Assembly (NCBI RefSeq): GCF_000482725.1
Contig: NZ_KI519479.1
Location: forward strand, 94,331 to 158,330
DNA: 64,000 nucleotides
Direction of reading: 5' to 3'
Source of the DNA: Psychromonas arctica DSM 14288
GTDB taxonomy: Bacteria > Pseudomonadota > Gammaproteobacteria > Enterobacterales > Psychromonadaceae
In this document: positions 1 through 8,397 of the stretch, piece after piece
Layout: each line of letters starts with the position of its first letter
How positions within the stretch are numbered: the stretch's first letter is position 1
The notes under the pieces: generated by a model
Database searches by the model: none
Told to the model about the DNA's origin: nothing
Seen by the model: the letters and a program-made list of their open reading frames with translations, nothing else
Translations under genes and position numbers: made by a program

Positions 1-1832
1 AGTAATAACGCTGTTATTTGAGCAGCATCTTGATCGTCTTCAATAATTAAAAACCGTTTTGACACCTCGACAGCCTCTAAATTTTGTGCTGTTGATTGAG
101 AGCTTGTTGCTGAAGTATTGTTCAGCTTATTTGCATCGAGTTGGATAGCTATTACGTTATCTTTTGTTTGTTGCGACGCGATTAAATTGCCATCTTCAGT
201 ATTAACAAGTGGTGATGAAGTGTTGTCAGTGCTTTGAGTTTCAATACCAGAAGAGTTTATATTGATGCCTAAACAATTTACTAATGCTCGATATAATACT
301 TCTCTATCTACCGGTTTTGCCACTACATCATTAAAACCGAGCAATTTTAGTTCTTGATCAACACCCTTCATGGTGGCTGCTGTAACCGCGATAACCGGTG
401 TGGTGATCTTCATGCTTCTTAATTTGGCAATGGCTCGTTTACCATCTAACACTGGCATATGAATATCCATCAAGATGCTATCAAAGGGCGTACCTTGTAC
501 CTGTGCTTCGATGATTTTAGTAACTGCTTGGCCACCATTAACTGCATAGCAAACACTTAACCCAAAGGAGCGGCAAATAAAGCCAATTAAGTTTCTAATA
601 TCTTTTATATCATCAACAATTAAAATACGTCCGCTTATTTGCGGCAGAGTAGCCTCAGGTGCTTGCGCGTTGATAGGGTTAAAGGCAAATGGTTCAATAC
701 GCGTATTAGATAAATCACCAAGATTTAAACTAATAATGAATTTACTGCCAACATTTTCCTCTGATTCAACTTTTATTGTGCCACCCATCTTTTTTAATAA
801 TTCGCAGCAGATGGCTAGTCCTAATCCTGCTCCAGCTTCATTCCGAGAAACAATATCTTCAACTTGTTCAAAGGGTTTAAAGATGGTTTTTAATAAATGT
901 TGAGGAATACCAATACCTGTATCAGTGATAGTAAAATATAAGGTGTTTTTATTCGCTTCTGTTTGTAACCAGATATCAATGGTCACGGCCCCATTATCGG
1001 TAAACTTGATGGCGTTATGAATCAAGTTAATAAAGACCTGCCTTAAACGAATCGGATCGGCATTGATTTCAAGTGGTAGTGGGGTGCTTGTATTGATATT
1101 AAGTGAAATACCTTTGTCTTCTGCTGTCACTGACATTAACGCGTACAGGTCTGTAATAAAGTTGTCTAAGGCAATATTCGCATTATTTAATTCTAATTTA
1201 TCTGCCGCTATTTTAGAGAGATCTAATACGTTATTTAACAGCCCTAATAAATGCTTACCATTATTTAATATTGTATTTAACTCTGATTGAATATGAGTAT
1301 TTTCTTGGTGCGATAATAAGAGTTCCGTATAGCCTAAAATAGAGGTAAGGGGGGTTCGCAGTTCATGGCTTAGATGTGCAACAAACTTATCCTTTGAGCG
1401 ATTTTTAGTCTCAGCTTTAATGCGCTCTAAGCGTTCATTTTCAACTTCTTTACGGGACAGTGCATAACGAATAGCACGATGAAAACGCGTGGTATTAAGT
1501 TCTGACTTGATAACGTAATCAACCGCGCCGGCATCCAGTGCATTATTATCTAATTCGCTATCTGTCTGACCCGTCAACATAATAATGGGAATGGTACAGC
1601 CCGCATTAATCGCTTGTTGTAACACATTTAAACCATTCAATGAACCAAGTTGAAAATCAAGTAAACAGATATCGTGTTTATTTTGCTTGAGTAAGGCTAA
1701 CGCTTCAACTGCACTATCTGTCCATTGAATTTCAAATTGATAATTGGAGACTTGTTGAAGATAGTCACTGGTTAATAGGTAATCATCTTCATCATCTTCT
1801 ACCAGCAATACTCTTTTTATAGATTCAGTCAT
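1..1832 (-). CDS. Soluble hybrid sensor histidine kinase, 3' end cut by window edge
   Basis: My translation from the ATG at 1830-1832 starts MTESIKRVLLVEDDEDDY and stays open to base 1. Domains in order: an N-terminal receiver (acidic pair EDDED, phospho-Asp in LLDFQLGSLNG), a HisKA domain with H-box SHELRTPLTS, a HATPase_c domain (N-box NLIHNAIKF, GTGIGIP-like G-box), a second receiver (ILIVDDIKDIR, LMDIHMPVLDG), and the start of a third (RFLIIEDDQDAAQI) that runs off the window. There is no membrane segment, so it should act in the cytoplasm, perhaps fed by the receiver and kinase encoded just upstream in the same orientation. By family knowledge it is a phosphorelay kinase; its stimulus is unknown. 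The gap of about 260 bp to the upstream gene leaves it open whether they share a transcript. Confidence 0.9.
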   Translation of the reverse strand, partial: MTESIKRVLLVEDDEDDYLLTSDYLQQVSNYQFEIQWTDSAVEALALLKQNKHDICLLDFQLGSLNGLNVLQQAINAGCTIPIIMLTGQTDSELDNNALDAGAVDYVIKSELNTTRFHRAIRYALSRKEVENERLERIKAETKNRSKDKFVAHLSHELRTPLTSILGYTELLLSHQENTHIQSELNTILNNGKHLLGLLNNVLDLSKIAADKLELNNANIALDNFITDLYALMSVTAEDKGISLNINTSTPLPLEINADPIRLRQVFINLIHNAIKFTDNGAVTIDIWLQTEANKNTLYFTITDTGIGIPQHLLKTIFKPFEQVEDIVSRNEAGAGLGLAICCELLKKMGGTIKVESEENVGSKFIISLNLGDLSNTRIEPFAFNPINAQAPEATLPQISGRILIVDDIKDIRNLIGFICRSFGLSVCYAVNGGQAVTKIIEAQVQGTPFDSILMDIHMPVLDGKRAIAKLRSMKITTPVIAVTAATMKGVDQELKLLGFNDVVAKPVDREVLYRALVNCLGININSSGIETQSTDNTSSPLVNTEDGNLIASQQTKDNVIAIQLDANKLNNTSATSSQSTAQNLEAVEVSKRFLIIEDDQDAAQITALL

Positions 1833-2023
1833 GGTTAAGTCTTCATTGATTATAATTTAAATTGAATTCAGTATTTAAAGGGTTTTCGCTCTTCAGCTAC
1901 TTGGGTGTTACTTAGAGGCTAGTCAGTACTAGCCCTGTATTATTGTTCAAGTAGTAAGTGATGAGTTCCATTTGTTTGCGGACAAATAATTCAGCACTTT
2001 TAGAAATAACTAAAGCTAGAAAC

Positions 2024-2067
2024 AACTCACGCTAGCAATAACTCACGCTAGCAATAACTAGCGCTAG
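2024..2067. repeat. Tandem 16-bp repeat between signalling genes
   Basis: Two perfect copies of AACTCACGCTAGCAAT lie at 2024-2039 and 2040-2055, followed by a degenerate third (AACTAGCGCTAG). It lies just past the 3' end of the single-domain receiver gene and upstream of the hybrid kinase gene. The unit contains GCTAGC. Function unknown; slipped-strand duplication is the simplest explanation. Confidence 0.8.
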
Positions 2068-2092
2068 GGAAATGGATCATTACAAGAAGCGG

Positions 2093-2545
2093 CTAATCAT
2101 CATTAGAAACAGGAAACTCAACAAACTCAATCCAATATTTCCCTAATACTTTCATTAATTCAACTAAGCCTTCAAAATTAACGGGTTTAGTAATATAGGA
2201 CGCAGCGCCTAAGTTATAGCCTTTAATTTTGTCTTCTTCTTGTTTTGAAGTGGTTAAAATAACCACCGGGATACCCTTTAAATTTGGATTTTCTTTAATC
2301 TCTTTCAGCGCCTCGCGTCCATCTTTACGCGGCATATTAAGGTCTAATAATATTAAATCAGGTCTTGGTGAGCTACATTTATCTTGGTATTGACCTTCTC
2401 GGTTTAAATATTCAAGTAATTCAACACCGTCTTCAACACAATGCAGTTTATTTAATACACGGCTTTCTGCTAGTGCATCTTGAGCTAATAGGCGATCATC
2501 TTCATCATCATCTGCGATTAAAATGGTAATTGCTTTTGTATTCAT
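2093..2545 (-). CDS. Single-domain response regulator (Rcp1-like receiver)
   Basis: This 150-residue protein is one receiver domain. The acidic pocket is ADDDEDD near residue 12, the phospho-acceptor Asp sits in LILLDLNMPRKDG, the conserved Thr in VILTTS and the Lys in ITKPV. The PRKDG loop and the long alpha1-beta2 region resemble the Rcp1/CheY-like receivers that pair with phytochrome-type kinases. The start has an AAGG ribosome site inside the 3' end of the upstream kinase gene, whose stop lies 10 bp away, so the two are almost certainly co-translated partners. There is no output domain; it probably acts by protein contact or passes phosphate to the hybrid kinase downstream. Confidence 0.93.
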   Translation of the reverse strand: MNTKAITILIADDDEDDRLLAQDALAESRVLNKLHCVEDGVELLEYLNREGQYQDKCSSPRPDLILLDLNMPRKDGREALKEIKENPNLKGIPVVILTTSKQEEDKIKGYNLGAASYITKPVNFEGLVELMKVLGKYWIEFVEFPVSNDD

Positions 2546-2555
2546 TTATCTAACC

Positions 2556-4034
2556 TTAACTGGTTGTTGTAAAAGTAAAATCATGTGGGATTTTGATTGT
2601 AAATTCAGAGCCTACATTGACCTCACTTTGTACTGAGATAATACCGCCATGGCGCTCTACGATACGTCTACATACCGCTAAACCAATGCCTGTTCCTTTA
2701 TACTGAGAACGTGCATGTAAGCGTTGGAACGGAATAAATATTTTATCTTCAAATTCTTGTGAAAAACCAATGCCGTTATCTTTTACGGTGATTTCATACC
2801 ATAAACTGTCGGTTTCTAATTGTGGGTCAAAGACCATGGTTTCTTTGTAATCGATATTGATATGCGGTGAAACGGCTTCTTTTTTGAATTTAATTGCATT
2901 GCTTAGTAGGTTCAAAAAAAGTTGATCAAGTTGTGATTTATCGCCATTTATAACGGGTAATGCGGTCACTATGATCTCCGCCTTGCTCTCTTCAATGGCC
3001 ACTTCTAAATCATCTAATACGGCTTCTAACACTTCATCTAGCGCAACACTCACAAATTGCTTACCTCGAGTATTAATACGAGAATACTCGAGTAGGTCAT
3101 TGATTAAGTTCGACATCCGTTCTGCCGCATTATACATTCGTTGAAGGTAATCCTGACCTTTAGGGTCAATTTCAGTAGCGTAGGTAGTCATCAGGCGATC
3201 ACCAAAAGCCCTAATTTTTCTTAACGGTTCTTGTAAGTCATGTGATGCTACAAAAGCAAAGTCTTCTAATTCTCGGTTACTGCGTGATAACTCCTCGGAG
3301 TACAAAGTTAACTCTTTAGTGCGTTCTTTTACTTCATCCGCTAGTTTTTCATTTTGCTGCTCTAAAGTATCTTTGTATTGTTGCTCTGTTTTATTATTAA
3401 TTCGCACTAAAAACCATAAGCCAAATAATAATAAAAAACTGGTGATGGCGGAGGTACTAAAGGTCACCTGTGCTTCTTTTTCAATTTTATTGAGTTTTTT
3501 GTATAGGTTGTAACGATGTTTAACTTCAGCATTTTGCAATTCATCAAAATAGGTTTTTATTTCGTTATAAAGGTTTTTACCTCTGCCCGTCATAACTGTG
3601 CGAATAGCTCTTTTTTCTTTATCGTTAAGTGCGAGTTCAACGGTGTAGGTGAGTTCATCTAATTTTGTTGCAACAAGTTCTAACAATACCTGTTGTTTGT
3701 CTAGGTCAGCCACCATATCTGTCTGTAGGGCTTTGACTTTTTGAATTTGACTTAACACTAATGAAAGTGCTTCTTGGTAGGGAGCTAAATAGTCCTTATT
3801 TTCCGTTAATAAATAACCACGCTGTCCAGTTTCTGCAGATAAAACAAGTATATGCAATTTATCTAACGCTAAAATAACCTCCCCAGTATTGGTTAAGCTT
3901 TTTTGCGTTTTTGCTAGTTCATCGATTGTTTTTAATGCTAATACGACATTAATCGTGATCATGCCGATGACAATAAAGTAGATTAAAGCCCATGAAATGC
4001 GTTTGTTATTTAATAAGCGAGAAATCGATGTCAT
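2556..4034 (-). CDS. Membrane sensor histidine kinase with CHASE3 domain
   Basis: This 492-residue kinase starts with a membrane segment near residues 15-35. A helical periplasmic CHASE3-type domain follows (TGQRGYLLTENKDYLAPY motif), then a second membrane segment near 190-210 and a coiled coil. The HisKA domain has the H-box SHDLQEPLRKI, typical of phytochrome-like kinases, and the HATPase_c domain has LFLNLLSNAIKFK and KGTGIGLAVCRRI. AGGA six bases before the ATG supports the start. The likely partner is the receiver gene 10 bp downstream. CHASE3 ligands are generally unknown, so no signal can be named. All catalytic boxes are intact. Confidence 0.93.
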   Translation of the reverse strand: MTSISRLLNNKRISWALIYFIVIGMITINVVLALKTIDELAKTQKSLTNTGEVILALDKLHILVLSAETGQRGYLLTENKDYLAPYQEALSLVLSQIQKVKALQTDMVADLDKQQVLLELVATKLDELTYTVELALNDKEKRAIRTVMTGRGKNLYNEIKTYFDELQNAEVKHRYNLYKKLNKIEKEAQVTFSTSAITSFLLLFGLWFLVRINNKTEQQYKDTLEQQNEKLADEVKERTKELTLYSEELSRSNRELEDFAFVASHDLQEPLRKIRAFGDRLMTTYATEIDPKGQDYLQRMYNAAERMSNLINDLLEYSRINTRGKQFVSVALDEVLEAVLDDLEVAIEESKAEIIVTALPVINGDKSQLDQLFLNLLSNAIKFKKEAVSPHINIDYKETMVFDPQLETDSLWYEITVKDNGIGFSQEFEDKIFIPFQRLHARSQYKGTGIGLAVCRRIVERHGGIISVQSEVNVGSEFTIKIPHDFTFTTTS

Positions 4035-4115
4035 TTATTTTCCTATGTATTTGCTTTGAAAGCGTTTTTAAATATAAGTTAAACACTTACTTTATCCCGA
4101 TTTATTTCGTCTCAA

Positions 4116-4340
4116 TTAATCCGATTTTTTATTTGCAATGTGTTCTAAAGACTGGCTGCATTGTTGGCACGAAATAAGGATTTTATCCGCAGCTTCTAAT
4201 GCTTTTTCGATTGGCATATTATTTTCAAGTACTAATTTAATCATCTCTGCTTGCATTGAAATTCTATTTAATGGGGCACGAGCGTCATGAATTAGTTCAT
4301 TGATTTTTTTGGCATCACTGTTGTTTACTTGATCATTCAT
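4116..4340 (-). CDS. 74-residue stand-alone HisKA-like (DHp) protein
   Basis: The protein is one predicted two-helix hairpin. Residues 13-26 read INELIHDARAPLNR, which matches a kinase H-box (consensus SHELRTPLN) with candidate phospho-His at residue 18. No HATPase_c domain follows and the frame ends after a CQQC-containing second helix. The ATG has an AAGG site 11 bases upstream. It sits between the NtrC-type regulator and the CHASE3 kinase, all in one direction. It could be a phosphotransfer protein, a dimerisation decoy for a neighbouring kinase, or a kinase remnant; the tidy start, stop and spacing argue against simple decay. I do not know a named family for it. Confidence 0.7.
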   Translation of the reverse strand: MNDQVNNSDAKKINELIHDARAPLNRISMQAEMIKLVLENNMPIEKALEAADKILISCQQCSQSLEHIANKKSD

Positions 4341-4397
4341 TATTTAATTAACCTTATCTATTAGTTAAGGATTTAACGTATCAGCCCTCGAAAGTAG

Positions 4398-4436
4398 AGC
4401 CTGAATCGCTTTTCGATGTGGTCACTAACTCAGGCT
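4398..4436 (-). promoter_or_regulatory. Hairpin between NtrC-type regulator and DHp gene
   Basis: AGCCTGA (4398-4404) and TCAGGCT (4430-4436) form a perfect 7-bp stem in the 121-bp spacer. No U-tract follows on either strand, so it is more likely an mRNA processing or attenuation element than a full terminator. Confidence 0.35.
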
Positions 4437-4461
4437 TATAAAAATGCCTTACTGCTATGCT

Positions 4462-5808
4462 TTACTCTTTAAATTCACCATACGCATGCAGGCGGTTGTA
4501 TAAGGTTTTAGTACTAATACCTAGCATTTCAGCGGCGAGTGATTTATTACCGTTTACATCTTTTAAGGTCACTTTGATTAATTCTTTTTCAACATCTTCT
4601 ATGGTTTGCCCTGCGCTAACACTATGGCTACTTTCTGATATCGAAGAGAAGGGCGACCTGAATATTGTTGGTAACTCAATCGATGTCGACTGGGGATCTG
4701 ACATAATAAAAGCACGATGAATGGCATGACGTAATTCTCGTACGTTACCAGGCCAGTCATAGTCCATAAGACGTTGTAATTGCACCGCTTGCCATTGGTA
4801 CTGACGGTTATTCTCTTCATTAAGCTCATGTAAAAAAGTATGAGCTAATAAAGGAATGTCCTCTTTGCGTTCGCGCAAAGCTGGGATTGCAATAGGAAAA
4901 ACGGCCAATCTGAAGTAGATATCTTCACGTAAACATTTCTTCTCTGCAATCTCTGCGACGGTGCGATTAGAGGCTGAAATAACACGGCAATTAACCGCGA
5001 CTTCTTTGGTACCGCCTACTGAGGTAACTTTTTTATTTTCCAATACACGTAATAAATTAGGTTGCATATCAATTGGCATTTCAGTGACTTCATCTAAAAA
5101 TAAAGTGCCATCACCTGCACGTTGAAATACGCCTTCTTTTTTAGCAATTGCGCCGGTAAAAGCACCTTTTTCATGACCAAACAATTCACTTACAATAAGC
5201 TCTTTGGTTAAAGCGCCACAGTTCGTTGCGATCAGTTGATGCTCTGTGTTGTTTACTTTATTAGTCGCGCTATGAATAGCTTGTGCAACAACCTCTTTAC
5301 CCACGCCACTCTCTCCCATTAACATCACATTTGCCTGTGTCAAAGAAACACGTTCAATCATGGTATAAAGGGCTTTCATCGCATCGGATTCTCCAATTAA
5401 ACAACCGAAATGTTTATGGGGTAACGATGAGTTGTGCTTTTTATTTGTTGCTTTTGGACTTTTGTGCGACAGCGCTTCCTCTAAATCTTCGCGTTGTAAA
5501 GGTTTAGCAAGGTAGTCTATTTTAGGGCCACATAAGCTGTCTAACATCCCTTTTACTAAGGGGTGTCCTGTGATCAGGGTAATATAAGGTGTTTGATCAG
5601 ACTTATTAATATAATCAATTAAGTGCAAGCCACTACCGTCGGGTAACATAAAGTCTAAAAAAATATGCTCAAAGTCATTATTTTCTAGTATCTGATACGC
5701 TTCCTGCAAAGAATTAGCCGTCATGATGTCATGCCCAAGAAACTCAATAATATGGCATGCTACGCTTGTAAACTCTTCATCGTCATCAACTAATAATATA
5801 TTTAACAC
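4462..5808 (-). CDS. Sigma-54-dependent response regulator (NtrC family)
   Basis: The 448-residue protein has an N-terminal receiver (LLVDDDEEF, phospho-Asp in FLDFMLPDG). The central AAA+ domain has Walker A GESGVGKE, the sigma-54 contact loop GAFTGA near residues 220-225 and Walker B TLFLDEV. A Fis-type HTH closes it (GNKSLAAEMLGISTKTLYNR). All motifs needed to drive open-complex formation by sigma-54 polymerase are intact. The start is GTG with AAGGA upstream. It is the first gene of the signalling block, so its partner is probably one of the two kinases downstream. A candidate sigma-54 promoter lies at 6753-6769 before the BON-domain gene, which makes that gene a plausible target (inference). 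Confidence 0.95.
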   Translation of the reverse strand: MLNILLVDDDEEFTSVACHIIEFLGHDIMTANSLQEAYQILENNDFEHIFLDFMLPDGSGLHLIDYINKSDQTPYITLITGHPLVKGMLDSLCGPKIDYLAKPLQREDLEEALSHKSPKATNKKHNSSLPHKHFGCLIGESDAMKALYTMIERVSLTQANVMLMGESGVGKEVVAQAIHSATNKVNNTEHQLIATNCGALTKELIVSELFGHEKGAFTGAIAKKEGVFQRAGDGTLFLDEVTEMPIDMQPNLLRVLENKKVTSVGGTKEVAVNCRVISASNRTVAEIAEKKCLREDIYFRLAVFPIAIPALRERKEDIPLLAHTFLHELNEENNRQYQWQAVQLQRLMDYDWPGNVRELRHAIHRAFIMSDPQSTSIELPTIFRSPFSSISESSHSVSAGQTIEDVEKELIKVTLKDVNGNKSLAAEMLGISTKTLYNRLHAYGEFKE

Positions 5809-6121
5809 GGTGATCCTTTATGGTCGTTCAATAGACTTTTTGCCTATAACTAAAATATTTTATAATGCCACATACTAGCAATATTTAACGGTAAGTTATT
5901 GCACATTTTTATTTAAATATCGACTTTTTTAACGACCAGTCTCGTTTAAAAGGGCTATTTTTTATTGTTTATTATTAATTAGTTAAGAATATTTATACAA
6001 ATTACTCCTTAAGGCATAGGTATTAATACTTCAATAATTGATAGGGAGGTTTGTATGATTTAATCTAAAGGTTTAAATAACTCTTAAAAAGCTTTGAAAT
6101 AGTGAACGCTTTATGTGCATG
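5809..6121. other. Non-coding upstream region of the regulator gene
   Basis: This very AT-rich stretch should hold the promoter of the signalling block. I found no GG-N10-GC sigma-54 element here and no convincing ORF or repeat. Confidence 0.5.
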
Positions 6122-6145
6122 AAAAAGCACACCGAAGCATGCTTT
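6122..6145 (-). terminator. Rho-independent terminator after BON-domain gene
   Basis: On the minus strand AAAGCATGC pairs with GTGTGCTTT (two G-U pairs) around a TTCG tetraloop, followed by T residues. It lies 28 bp past the stop of the BON gene. Confidence 0.85.
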
Positions 6146-6172
6146 ATATGATTCTTAAGCGCTGATTAATGT

Positions 6173-6718
6173 TTAGCTATCAGCAACTTCTAATTTGTTT
6201 ATAACAGATTTAACATCTTCGCTGTTTTTAGCGATCATCACTGCTAATTCTTCTTCACTGTCTGAGTCAACTTCACCGGTTAATATCACTACGCCATTAA
6301 GCACTTCAACCTCAATACTAGTGCCGCTCACGTCCGATGACATTAATAATTTACTTTTAACTACGGCTTCAACTTTTGAGTCGGTTAACGAAGCAACTAA
6401 TTCACTATCTTGTTTTTTATTAATTACTGAAAGCTTGTTGTCAACTGACTCAACACCCTCAAGGCTTGTTACTAACTCTTCCGCCAATGATTTGTCTACG
6501 GCGCTATCTACTTTACCCGTTAGGATCACAACACGGTCTTGCACATCGGTATTAATATCAAAAGAGTTTAAATGACTGTTAAATAAAAGCGTTGTCTCTG
6601 CTTTGCCATCTAACCATGCATCTTTAGATTTATCTTCCCACGTGTTGTCTGCGAATGCGGTTGTTGAACCTGCAGTGAACAAGGTAAGTGCAATAATTGA
6701 ACGAATTGAGTTTTTCAT
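6173..6718 (-). CDS. Exported BON-domain protein (OsmY-like)
   Basis: The 181-residue precursor has a Sec signal peptide with cleavage after TAFA near residue 23. Two BON domains follow, each with the V-I-L-T-G-x-V-D core: VVILTGKVDS near residue 68 and VVILTGEVDS near 147. BON proteins bind membranes or lipids in the periplasm; OsmY of E. coli is induced by osmotic shock. The ATG has a strong AAGGAG site. The gene is monocistronic between a good terminator and a candidate sigma-54 promoter, next to an NtrC-type regulator. Osmotic or envelope-stress protection is the likely role; the exact ligand cannot be told. Confidence 0.9.
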   Translation of the reverse strand: MKNSIRSIIALTLFTAGSTTAFADNTWEDKSKDAWLDGKAETTLLFNSHLNSFDINTDVQDRVVILTGKVDSAVDKSLAEELVTSLEGVESVDNKLSVINKKQDSELVASLTDSKVEAVVKSKLLMSSDVSGTSIEVEVLNGVVILTGEVDSDSEEELAVMIAKNSEDVKSVINKLEVADS

Positions 6719-6752
6719 TATTTTCTCCTTTTTGATTAGGTAAAGTGGATTA

Positions 6753-6769
6753 GCTATTATTGTGCCAAA
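6753..6769 (-). promoter_or_regulatory. Candidate sigma-54 (-24/-12) promoter for BON gene
   Basis: Read on the minus strand the site is TTTGGCACAATAATAGC. It has GG and GC separated by exactly 10 bases, with TGGCAC matching the -24 consensus perfectly. The -12 element is TAGCT instead of TTGCA. The predicted start near 6741 would give a 5' leader of about 22 bases that contains the AAGGAG ribosome site. Confidence 0.6.
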
Positions 6770-6936
6770 TCTGTAAATAATTGATTTTTATTGTTTATTT
6801 GTTTTTTGTTATGACTTTTTAGTAAAGTTACTTTGTGTTTATTACATGCGTGAATGTAAAAATTACAAGGGGGATCGCCGTTAGGCATTGACCTTGCGGC
6901 CGCTGATTTCTCAGCTTAAATGATCACGGTTATATC

Positions 6937-6976
6937 ACCTCTCTAGGATTAACTTCACAGATAATCCTAGAGAGGT
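6937..6976. repeat. Perfect 15-bp inverted repeat
   Basis: ACCTCTCTAGGATTA (6937-6951) and its exact reverse complement (6962-6976) flank a 10-base loop. The repeat lies 58 bp past the mscS-like stop. Neither strand has a T-tract, so it may be a factor-dependent terminator, an operator or an mRNA-stabilising hairpin. Confidence 0.7.
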
Positions 6977-7006
6977 AGGGAGGAATTTACTTATTATTCT
7001 ATTATT

Positions 7007-7027
7007 AGCGATTAGCGATTAGCGATT
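7007..7027. repeat. Three tandem copies of a 7-bp unit
   Basis: AGCGATT is repeated three times just past the stop codon of the MscS-like gene. Confidence 0.75.
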
Positions 7028-7034
7028 GCATTGC

Positions 7035-8090
7035 TTAGCTGTTATTTGCCGTGCCTGTCGTATTTGATTTAATACTGGATTTAGTAGCGGCTTTAGTACT
7101 TTTATGAGGCTGTTTGTTATGCGAGTTATTAGTAGATGCAGCACCTTGCTTAGTCCGTTGCTTAGCTCCTTGTTTAACATTAACTTGTTCAGCATCTGCT
7201 TGCTCATTTAATACCTGGCCTAACTCTTTTCCTCCTTTAATTGCAAAATCTAGGGTACGAATAGGGAATGGGATCAAGATATCAGCTTCCGATAGTGTGT
7301 TTTTAATAAGAGAAATAGCTTGGTGCCTTGCTGCCATGAAGCCTGTCTGGCCAGGGTAATCAATCCAAAACCATACTAATAAATTAATGGCGCTGTCTCC
7401 AAAACTTTCAGCGTATACATTGGTTTCCTGTTTTTTGATCACAAAGTCGCATTGATTTAATGCGTTGACTAACAGCTTGGCAGCTTGATCCGGATCGTCA
7501 GCATAAGAAATTGAAACGGGGACTTCAATACGTCTTTCACCAATCACTGTGTAATTGGTTAATATATTCCTGAACAATATTTTGTTAGGAATAATTTCTA
7601 GTTGACCAAAAAATGTTTCAACTAAGGTATTGCGTAAATTAATCGTTTTAACAGTACCAAATACGCCATCAGCTTCGACTATATCCCCGATTTTAAATGG
7701 TTTTCTAATCCCCATTACAATGCCGGCAATTAAATTTTCAGTCATATCTTGGAAGGCAAAACCAATCGCCAAACCAATTATCCCTGCACCCGCTAATAAC
7801 GAGGTCACTGTGCCTTTTAAACCAACAAAGTCTAAGCAGATGAAAATACCCATTAATATTAAACATGTCTTAAGAATCGCTGTAATTAAGTCTGCTATTT
7901 GGTGGGAGTCAAATGCACGCCTTAATACTTTACGCATTACATTACCGGCGATACGCGCGAATAAAGAAAATAAAATAATAAAGATAATCGCCACGATTAA
8001 ATTGGGTATATGCTGTATGCCTGTCTCTATCCAAGTATTTAGCTTTTCTTCTATCAGCTTCCAATATTGATCAATATTTAATAAGTCCAT
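7035..8090 (-). CDS. Small-conductance mechanosensitive channel (MscS family)
   Basis: This 351-residue inner-membrane protein has three membrane segments near residues 28-50, 65-88 and 92-118. The pore helix motif is GLAIGFAFQDMTENLIAG, followed by the MscS beta domain (KPFKIGDIVEADGVFGTV) and the alpha/beta vestibule domain. Such channels open under membrane tension and release solutes on hypo-osmotic shock. AGGAG before the ATG supports the start. The last 65 or so residues are a Lys/Gln/Asn/Ser/Thr-rich tail beyond the usual MscS end (E. coli MscS is 286 residues), probably disordered and cytoplasmic. It shares orientation with the BON gene but is separated by 316 bp. Confidence 0.93.
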   Translation of the reverse strand: MDLLNIDQYWKLIEEKLNTWIETGIQHIPNLIVAIIFIILFSLFARIAGNVMRKVLRRAFDSHQIADLITAILKTCLILMGIFICLDFVGLKGTVTSLLAGAGIIGLAIGFAFQDMTENLIAGIVMGIRKPFKIGDIVEADGVFGTVKTINLRNTLVETFFGQLEIIPNKILFRNILTNYTVIGERRIEVPVSISYADDPDQAAKLLVNALNQCDFVIKKQETNVYAESFGDSAINLLVWFWIDYPGQTGFMAARHQAISLIKNTLSEADILIPFPIRTLDFAIKGGKELGQVLNEQADAEQVNVKQGAKQRTKQGAASTNNSHNKQPHKSTKAATKSSIKSNTTGTANNS

Positions 8091-8345
8091 GTCGTACTCC
8101 TAGAAAATTACATATAAAAATCCAATTGCAAATTCTAGGCCTGAACCTAACTGTCTGATATTATTTTGTTTATTTCTGTTTTATAAGGTCTTAAAAAGAC
8201 GGAGTGGTAAATTTTACAAAAATAATTGTCAGTTATTCCTAGCTCTGTAGCATTTTTGCTGAGGAAATATAAATTTAAGTTGAATGGCTGTTGGAACAGA
8301 TAATGAACCATGAACCATGAAAGTGGATGGAAGATTGAAATAAAA

Positions 8346-8389
8346 GCGCTAAGTGGAGCTGCTTATTGTCAGCAGAGTCCACTAAGCGC
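8346..8389 (-). terminator. Terminator after phosphatase-lipid kinase gene
   Basis: Arms at 8346-8357 and 8378-8389 pair 11 of 12 bases, with a second inner stem CTGCT/AGCAG; on the minus strand TTTTATTTC follows. It lies just past the stop at 8398. The rest of the 307-bp gap up to mscS shows nothing else. Confidence 0.8.
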
Positions 8390-8397
8390 GGTTATTT

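Noticed and set aside
5870-5900. Sigma-54 promoter before the NtrC-type regulator gene (TGTGGCATTATAAAATATTT)
   Set aside because: The GC element at -12 is missing at the required 10-base spacing.
7019-7207. 62-codon frame inside the end of the MscS-like gene, repeat-rich and Leu-rich
   Set aside because: It is an alternative reading of the low-complexity MscS tail on the same strand and has no ribosome site of its own.
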